Positions 57,593 through 64,000 of a DNA stretch of 64,000 nt are shown here, piece after piece. The stretch covers positions 5,015,850 to 5,079,849 of the forward strand of contig OY735203.1 of the NCBI GenBank assembly GCA_963457665.1, given 5' to 3'. The translations under genes and the position numbers were made by a program. Origin of the DNA: Thysanoteuthis rhombus (lineage: Eukaryota; Mollusca; Cephalopoda; Oegopsida; Thysanoteuthidae). Below the pieces are notes generated by a model. It ran no database searches and had not been told where the DNA came from. It saw only the letters and a list, made by a program, of their open reading frames with translations. Within the stretch, counting starts at the first letter, position 1, and every line of letters begins with the position of its first letter.

Positions 57593-57742
57593 TTTGTCTC
57601 TCCATCTTGTACTCTGCCAGCCTTTGTTTTGCATGTGATCTCCAGGGATCTATGTTACAGGTCATGATATTCATTGGTTGTCAGCTATACTTGCAACATG
57701 ACCAGCCCATTGCCATTTGAGTTTTCTTGTGGATCTTAATGA
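57593..57742 (-). mobile_element. RTE-type LINE internal fragment
   Basis: The + strand shows TCTCCATCTTGTACTCTGCC, GCATGTGATCTCCAGGGATC and ATGACCAGCCCATTGCCAT. This is the reverse complement of the ..RGRQSVRWRD.. to ..KWRWAGHVA.. region. The 3' tail is missing. It abuts an R1 fragment. Confidence 0.75.
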
Positions 57743-57875
57743 TCTCAGCCCAACAAAATGTGACATCAGGAACTTGTTTACTGTTCACCCTTTTTTTTCC
57801 AGTTTTTAATTGATCTCCCTAAATATGGCATGCTGCAAAAATATGTGATGGTTTCTGTTGAGTGACAAACCAGAT
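57743..57875 (-). repeat. R1 interspersed repeat, head fragment
   Basis: Contains CAGCCCAACAAAATGTGACA, CAGTTTTTAATTGATCTCC and TATGGCATGCTGCAAAAATA, ending GAGTGACAAACCAGATC. The preceding R1 parts are absent. The junction with the RTE piece lies within R1, as in other nested cases. Confidence 0.75.
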
Positions 57876-57892
57876 CTGTATTTTCCTTGCAG

Positions 57893-58021
57893 TGGATTGA
57901 AATAGCAACAAAAACTGTGGGTGATTTGACAGACCACCATACACGCAGCAATCTTTTTTTCTCCGTTCAAGAGACAATCTTGTTGCTATTCAAGTCAGCT
58001 GCAAAGGAATGGGAATAGTGT
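57893..58021 (+). other. Unassigned open segment after a good acceptor
   Basis: After TTTTCCTTGCAG an open frame of 42 codons runs to a stop at 58018 (reading WIEIATKTVGDLTDH.., ending ..KSAAKEWE). The other two frames close at once. AATAAA occurs ~175 bp further on. It could be a terminal exon, but no family match is recognised and it directly follows an R1 repeat. Confidence 0.15.
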
Positions 58022-59064
58022 TAACATTCTGACGAGATCTCCAGAGAGAATTGCTGATATGATTATAACAAGACCCAAGGGAATGTGCCTAGGGGCTGTG
58101 GGGAACACCTGGAGAAGATTTCAAGTGTACGGTGATAGAGATAGCAAACAGGTGGCAACTGTTTGGTGTCATAATATTGGTCTTGTTCCTTCAATAAAGA
58201 TACTTCCATAGAAGTGCTAACATCTCTTCTAAGCACCCTAAGGTGGTCTCCAAAAGATGACTTGATTGTAATACTGAATAGTCATATCTCGCCTCAGCAG
58301 TTAAGAGATTAATATTATAATTCAAATTTTCTGAAGCTATTATTCTCTTTTTTCACAGATTCATGCTGGTACACGGTTGACGCGGTTTAAGCATGTCTCT
58401 CAAAATAATAGCTGAATAAAAACAATAGAAAAACTGTTACTGAACCAGGTTAAATCAAATTTAAAAAGGAAATGAATTAGACAAAATCATTTCAGTAGTC
58501 AATAAGCGAAACTCATCTATGAGAGTGTCATGGGCCCATGATGCGATTTTAAGAGTAAGGGCACAAAGTTAGTGCTTACTGGAGGTGCCCACATGGTTGG
58601 CGCCACAGTCAAAAAATGACTCCTCTAGGTTGCATCTAAGGAACATTATTTAGTTATGTTTTGACTTTCAATAATATCAGAAATCGGAAGAACTTCAAAC
58701 ATGAGGATCTGCATCATGTTTATAATACCCTTCTTTTCCTGACTGCATTTTTGTTCACATAAATAGCTCCTTTACTAAACAAAGATAGAACTACAGCATA
58801 AACTTGTTCATCGGATTTGAAAGTTTGATTAATCAATTTTACCTAACGTGGAGAACCTGGCCTTGTGAAGCATAATGAAATCACTTCCAAATTTCGAAAG
58901 GTTTAAGATTGTCCGTTAATTCCTCATAGCTGCTCAATACAGACAGAGAATTGAACATCTTCTGTGGCACACTTGATCATGACCATGTTTTAATCCAACA
59001 CAGTTCTCGTAAAAATGATCATTCCGGCAATACAATCTTGGCAGGATTGACAAGTTTTCATCTT
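58022..59064. other. No gene seen
   Basis: Nothing recognised apart from an AATAAA near 58195. Confidence 0.4.
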
Positions 59065-59268
59065 CATCATCTTCATCATCATTGGACATAGACCTATCAT
59101 GGACATTGTGGAATGAATACTTTTGGAACTAATCTGCTTCATCTCTCTATTTTATATTCTGCCGGCCTGTCTCACCATCTTATATTCTGCCGGTTTTACA
59201 TCTGATCTCTGAGGATCCATGTCCAGCAGTTGTCTGTAATGACAAGGCTATTGCTATTTGAATGTTCT
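59065..59268 (-). mobile_element. RTE-type LINE 3' fragment, with internal duplication
   Basis: Begins on + with (TCATCT)n-type tail, then CATTGGACATAGACC and TGAATACTTTTGGAACTAAT. A ~30-bp part (TCTATTTTATATTCTGCCGG and CATCTTATATTCTGCCGG) is duplicated. It ends at GACAAGGCTATTGCTATTTG and abuts the hAT remnant. Confidence 0.75.
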
Positions 59269-60413
59269 ATTCCACTTTCTTGGTATAGAGTGCTCCTCCA
59301 TCAGTGGATGCTGTTTTAATTTTGAATCTACCATTTTGAAGAACAATTTAAAGGAGGCATTAATTTGCATCCCTTCAAATGCAGGAAGTGTTGTCCATTT
59401 GTAGTTACCATCTCATTTTGTAACTTTAGACCAGTCGTCTATTGATGGATATCATGTCTGTTTGAGTGAAAGACCAAAATAGAATTTAAATTCCTGCGTT
59501 CATAAATTGTACCAATGATTCTAACATCCACTGTCAATTTCTCGCAATGAGACATATCTCACAAATTCAATAGTTGATTATGATGAACAAGCATTTTCTG
59601 AAAACACAAACCTTTTCAAGCAAGTATGCCTTGTTGTGTGTATATTCCCCAACATTAACTTCTCTTTCAAATATTGACATGGATGGAACGGAGCATTTTT
59701 GTCATTTTGGAGAGAACTTAACAAGAATGCATATTTTGCTTACAGCTCCCATTGTATCACCAAGGATTTGACATCCAGGTGTGATGTCTTTCACTGATAA
59801 ACCTAAGAAAATCCCATGGTAATGATAAACCAAGGCTCTTGGCTGGATAGTCAGAATTTGAGAGGCAACGCCTGATTTTTCCCCAGCACGACATTTGCTC
59901 TTGCAGTTGGACAAAGATAACAACATTTGAATTAAGATATCTTTTATTCCATAAACTATTGTGTCTCTTCTTGTATCTGTTAGTTTGCAAAATGCAAAAA
60001 GTATTCTTGGGCACTGAAGGACAGGGTAACTCAGTGAATTCACAAAATAAGTTGCTCCTCGTTCGCAATGTCAGTGTCTTAATCATACAAAGTGAAAATA
60101 GATTGTTTTCCCTTATCTACAACAACATCTTTTTTAAAACTTAGTTTGCCATGATTTTCAGTGATTTGTTTTGATAATCTGGACAAGTATTTTAGTCATC
60201 CTTTGTGCGTAATTGCATAAATTGGTTAAGATAGTCGTCTTCCAGAGATACATCTCTTTGAAATGCCAACCCTTGTCTACCCAGACACTGCACGCATTCC
60301 ATAACTTTAATGAGGTATTTCTTTTCCTCTTGTCTCTCTTCCTTGGTCTTGGTGTTTCTTATTTCAGCTTGATAACAAGATTTCAAAATAACGCTAGGAT
60401 GCAAGCAACTCAT
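59269..60413 (-). pseudogene. hAT-superfamily transposase remnant (DUF4371/ZMYM1-like)
   Basis: Minus-strand translation shows a clear order of DUF4371/ZMYM1-like hAT transposase landmarks, in different frames because of frameshifts. At about 60310-60250: YLIKVMECVQCLGRQGLAF (usually ..YL..LI.II.FLA.QGLAFRG..). Near 60055: DTDIANEEQLIL (usually ..DET.DI...EQL.L..R..). Near 59900: LSLSNCKSKCRAGEKSGVA (usually ..NCRGQGYDGA..MSG..GV..). Around 59480: EFKFYFGLSLKQT. Near 59330: FFKMVDSKLKQHPL, then IPRKWNR. The catalytic region is damaged: the usual GQGYDGA core has become SKCRAGE, and stops occur at several points. It is therefore a dead copy. The C-terminal dimerisation part is cut off where an RTE LINE fragment abuts at 59268. 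Its relation to the hAT-like terminus at 13885 is unknown. Confidence 0.8.
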
Positions 60414-61035
60414 TTAAATGTTGAAACTGAATATTTCGTAGAAAAAAATGATTTTTGATTGTTCAAGGAATTTCTTAAAAACAACGAACGCGTAACAGCC
60501 CGAGAATAACGAAACATTTCTATTCATTCAGAGGAAGCTATCAATTTCTTTTCATTGTTAAAGAGTTGAATTATCCCTGGACATTTGAAGAAATAATCAA
60601 AAAGAAGACATTGTGTTGTTTTTAATGAAGCCCATCCATTATTGATATTAAAACAGTGCAAAATTACAGATTAATCTGCACATTTGTTAATCAATCAGAT
60701 TCTTAAAATCATGGAGAATTCTTGATTGATTAAAAAGAAGTAAATATTATGTGTAGAGAGACAACAATGCTCTCTGCTTTTTTCCTCTTATCTCCAGATA
60801 GGATTATAGAGATGGACAAGGAGTTATCTTGGGCTAATATTCTTACTTATTGGTAAGATAGTTCCTATATTGTATGGTGGATAGTATTAATGGTTGTTAA
60901 TTGTATGCAGCAAAAAGTAAGTCGTATTTGCTGAGGACAAAGGGATTTGTCCCTACGTGCTTTGAGTTCACCGGTTCTTGCTGATGTCACAATATAAGTT
61001 AATGATAACGGAATGCAAGCCATGTATGCGTATGG
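60414..61035. other. No gene seen
   Basis: May contain upstream parts of the hAT element, but no motif is readable. Confidence 0.35.
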
Positions 61036-61275
61036 ATGCAAAGATTGAATATTATTCATAGTCGAAATGAAGACAAATACAAATGTCTAGACAAACAAAT
61101 AAGATGTACAGTTACTGATTTGACAAATGAGACATTTATAAACAATATACGTAAAGCTGGAAGGAAAATACATGTTACCATTGGTAAGATCAATCGTGAT
61201 AGAATCTGCCCGTTTAAAATGGATTACCAAGTAATTGAAGATGGGAATTGGATTCATGGTAGAATGAGTATATAA
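61036..61275 (+). other. Unassigned 79-codon open frame
   Basis: Reads IHSRNEDKYKCLDKQIRCTV, then TNETFINNIRKAGRKIHV and ends NWIHGRMSI. The composition is more protein-like than most frames here (mixed charged residues, no low complexity). A TTATTCATAG acceptor-like site is at about 61059 and an AATAAA lies ~280 bp after the stop, so a terminal exon is conceivable. I do not recognise the family. Confidence 0.25.
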
Positions 61276-61752
61276 TGTCAGCTAGTTGCTTAGTAGAAGA
61301 AAAAGATGGAAGAGAGTGCTTAAGCGATAATAGGAGCTCTGTGCAAAGTAGTTGTTGTAGCCATAAGTTAATGATGTGAAGATAAGCAAAATGCTTTGAA
61401 TCCATAAGGCTTGTTATTTCTAAGAACAAAGAATTATTATGGACACAGGATTTGATGGTTCTACAGTGTAGCAAATATAGCAGAAGACTGTCCTTCACTA
61501 TGGTATTGCTGAATTTGAATGTTTTTGTTCAGTTTCGTGACATGTGTAATTATAATAAAGAGTATTTTTTTGCCTGACTGATGCAATCTGTTTACGAAGA
61601 CAAGTATTACAAGCTAAACTATCCTCATTGTTTTCAAGATGATGAGTTATTAATATACCTTTGAAGTTTTTAGCATCAAGATATTGGAAATTTCCAGGGA
61701 ACAGCTTTTAAAACACTCTTTGGGGAAAAATAAATCACAGAAAAAAAACCAA
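61276..61752. other. No gene seen
   Basis: AT-rich, with AATAAA near 61554. Otherwise nothing. Confidence 0.4.
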
Positions 61753-62147
61753 GTCTGATTAATCACTTAAGAGAAACTATTACATGACCAGTATCTTTTG
61801 ATGGCACGCTGTGTTGAAGGCACTCAATTGAAAAAATGAAAAAACGGCTAACAATGAATGATACTTCGTTTAATTTTTGTTGGGTGATGATTCCTGATAA
61901 ATCAGAATTTAAAAGAAGTGTGAAAGCACAAACTAAGCAATCCATCTAGCAGAAAAATTACACTGCAAACTGAAACCCCACTAAAAGACATACTAAGTAA
62001 ATGTTTAGATTTTCAGCCTTCTAGCTCTATAAGTTTGGTCAGTATACATGATACATAGATAACCCACTACCCAGCCAGATTGACTTGAAAACTGAAGAAA
62101 CCTATGTTGATAGTCGTGGTGACAGTTTTGGTCTATGATTTCTAAAA
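61753..62147 (+). repeat. R1 interspersed repeat, near full length
   Basis: From GTCTGATTAATCACTTAAGA through CAGTATCTTTTGATGGCACG, AATTTTTGTTGGGTGATGA and GTAAATGTTTAGATTTTCAG. It ends with AGATTGACTTGAAAACTGAA and GACAGTTTTGGTCTATGATT. The A-rich block is shortened. Confidence 0.85.
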
Positions 62148-62279
62148 CTAATTAAAGATAGTCTGAAAATTTTACCACAATTCAGATTCACTCATGTATG
62201 TTGTGGGTACAACTGATTTATTATTGTACATTAATCCAAAATAGTTGGCATTTGTTGGTATCAAAAATTATTACTTATG

Positions 62280-62500
62280 AGTTCATTTCTCATGGAAGAT
62301 TGGAAAATGCTGCTCTCTGCTGGATTTAAATTTGTCAAAATGGGTTTGAGTTATAATCCCAAAAGAGAAAATTGAAAATTCCATTATCTCAAATTTTGAA
62401 ATCCAGAAATATCAGAATCTCTAAAGGTTGGTAACCAGAAAATGGCAATCCTGAAAGGTCAAATTCCCGACTAAATAATTCTGGAAAGAATTTTTAAAGG
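62280..62500. repeat. Left imperfect inverted arm flanking a minisatellite
   Basis: Its reverse complement (TTTCAGGATTGCC, AGAGATTCTGATATTTCTGG, GAGATAATGG, TTTGGGATTATAAC) matches, in the same order, 63288-63480 (TTTCAGCATTGGG, TGAGATTCTGATCTTCC, GAAATAATGG, CCAGGATTATGATC). The match is imperfect and gapped. Confidence 0.45.
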
Positions 62501-62630
62501 TGCTAAAAGGTATTTGTTTAGAGTTTCAAGAGATTTATTCGGAAATATAAGAATGCATTTACTTGAAATCAAAAAGAAAATAATAAAAATCTGGAATCTA
62601 ACTCTTTGCCTCCTGGATTCTATAGCATTA

Positions 62631-63180
62631 TAGGGAATACAGTAAGAAAGATCCATTGTATTGTAGGGAATACAGTAATAAAGATGCATTGTGTTGTAGA
62701 GAATACTGTGAGAAAGATCCATTGTATTGTAGGGAATACTGTAAGAAAGATCCATTGTGTTGTAGGGAATACAGTAAGAAAGATCCATTGTGTTGTAGGG
62801 AATACAGTAAGAAAGATCCATTGTATTGTAGGGAATACAGTAAGAAAGATCCATTGTATTGTAGGGAATACAGTAAGAAAGATCCATTGTATTGTAGGGA
62901 ATACTGTAAGAAAGATCCATTGTGTTGTAGGGAATACAGTAAGAAAGATCCATTGTGTTGTAGGGAATACAGTAAGAAAGATCCATTGTATTGTAGGGAA
63001 TACAGTAAGAAAGATCCATTGTATTGTAGGGAATACAGTAAGAAAGATCCATTGTGTTGTAGGGAATACAGTAAGAAAGATCCATTGTATTGTAGGGAAT
63101 ACAGTAATAAAGATGCATTGTGTTGTAGGGAATACTGTAAGAAAGATCCATAGTGTTGTAGGGAGTACAGCAAGAAAGAA
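62631..63180 (+). repeat. 33-bp minisatellite, 16 full units plus a partial one
   Basis: The unit is TAGGGAATACAGTAAGAAAG followed by ATCCATTGTRTTG. Starts fall exactly every 33 bp from 62631 to 63159. Because 33 is divisible by 3 and the unit lacks stops in several frames, 165-226-codon frames appear on both strands. They are artefacts. Variants (CAG/CTG, GTATTG/GTGTTG, and an ATAAAGATGC variant in units 2 and 15) show higher-order structure. Sequence conservation is high, implying recent homogenisation. Confidence 0.95.
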
Positions 63181-63264
63181 TAATATTAAAAAGTCAAAAT
63201 CCTTTAACATAGTATCAAGCAAAGAACGATCTCTATAATCAACCAGAGCACCTACCTCTCTCAT

Positions 63265-63485
63265 TTAGTGATTTTTTTCAAGGGGAATTGAAGTTTTTGG
63301 CATTTCAGCATTGGGATCTCAGTCTTATGGAATTTTTTCTATTTTTATTTGTTTTTTGGGGGGGAGGGATAGTGGTTTTTGAGATTCTGATCTTCCAAGA
63401 TCTGAGCATGGGAAATAATGGCGTTCTGTATTGCATCTTCCAGGATTATGATCAGCACCATTCAAAATCAATTTCTATCTTTTTG
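63265..63485. repeat. Right imperfect inverted arm flanking the minisatellite
   Basis: Partner of 62280-62500. It contains a G8 run (63358-63365). A 93-codon + frame through it has no motif and is not called. Confidence 0.45.
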
Positions 63486-64000
63486 GGGCAGCTCGGGAAA
63501 AAGAGATTGAAACTCATTTATATAAGTATCTTTCATTCTGTTTCAAATTCGCAAGTTGTTTTGATATAACTTGAAATTGATTAAATCATCAAATCAAGTT
63601 GATTAAAAATTTGAGCCCTGCTTACTGCTTATGTTTTACATTCCTCTAATGAATTACATTCTGTAAAGATAATTAAAGATTTATCACCCATTTTATCATT
63701 TTAGAAAATATTCATGTGTCTTTTCAGGGCCAAGTTAAGCTTAAAAGAGGCCTGAACCACAGGTTATCTATCTTAAGCAACCCACCTCCCATGCTCTAAA
63801 GATAATAACCATATACTTTTGAGTATAAGTTGACCTTGAGGATGAGAAAAAGGTCAGATTAGAATTGAAAAGCCATGTAAATTGGACGACTAGAATACAA
63901 ATCAAGCACAAAACTGTAATCAAGGCATTCGATGACTTTGCATCCGTGAGAAAAAACAAACTCACAATTTAGCTCCAGATATTTTTTTCATTGAACATTG
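63486..64000. other. No gene seen
   Basis: AT-rich, no supported feature. Confidence 0.4.

Noticed and set aside
62631-63180. CRISPR-like array
   Set aside because: The 33-bp units are directly adjacent without unique spacers, and the context is eukaryotic.
62471-63264. Long overlapping frames on both strands (165-226 codons) with an 11-residue repeat
   Set aside because: They follow from the 33-bp period of the minisatellite (divisible by 3). Several frames are open on both strands, which is typical of a repeat and not of a gene.

Overview
The window looks like nuclear DNA from a multicellular animal, most likely an invertebrate. It is strongly AT-rich and almost gene-free, with long (TA)n, (CA)n and (CT)n microsatellites, GT-AG exon-intron structure and several families of decayed eukaryotic transposable elements. 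There are no bacterial-style operons. The mix of RTE-type LINE, CR1/L2-like LINE, mariner, hAT and tRNA-derived SINE-like pieces would fit a lophotrochozoan or another marine invertebrate, but I cannot fix the taxon from sequence alone. The only protein-coding gene I can support is a two-exon piece of a HEAT-repeat protein on the + strand (22802-22887 and 23697-24022). The splice sites are good and the phases match: one base is carried over, and the downstream donor is phase 0. A HEATR4-type protein is a guess. The remaining exons were not found with confidence. Layout: 1-22.8 kb is intergenic or intronic DNA with dispersed repeats, a 1.4 kb CT-rich block with a 29-bp minisatellite (16221-16655), and copies of a ~450-bp repeat that I call R1. 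22.8-24.0 kb holds the HEAT exons. Their 809-bp intron is almost completely made of one R1 copy that itself carries an RTE LINE insertion. 24-38 kb holds more R1 copies, two mariner-type remnants and two CR1/L2-like LINE tails. 38.8-40.96 kb is a cluster of RTE LINE pieces, including the only fragment with an undamaged C-terminal reading frame. 42-54 kb has more RTE and R1 pieces, a foldback element with ~80-bp inverted arms (47437-47735), a degenerate ~40-bp tandem repeat and two tRNA-like SINE pieces. 55-64 kb has a third CR1/L2-like tail, a frameshifted hAT transposase of the DUF4371/ZMYM1-like type on the - strand (59269-60413), and a 33-bp minisatellite (62631-63180) set between imperfect inverted arms. 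R1 occurs about 20 times in both orientations and is the dominant unexplained component. Its ends carry short, partly matching inverted sequences (around TAGAAACCATCA), which suggests a non-autonomous DNA transposon. RTE pieces sit inside R1 at two places with the host repeat resuming on the other side, giving a relative age order: R1 first, RTE later. Nothing here is convincing evidence for a new cellular system. The most interesting leads are the repeat-filled intron, the R1 family itself, the inverted-arm minisatellite, and a shared sequence motif that abuts three separate microsatellites.
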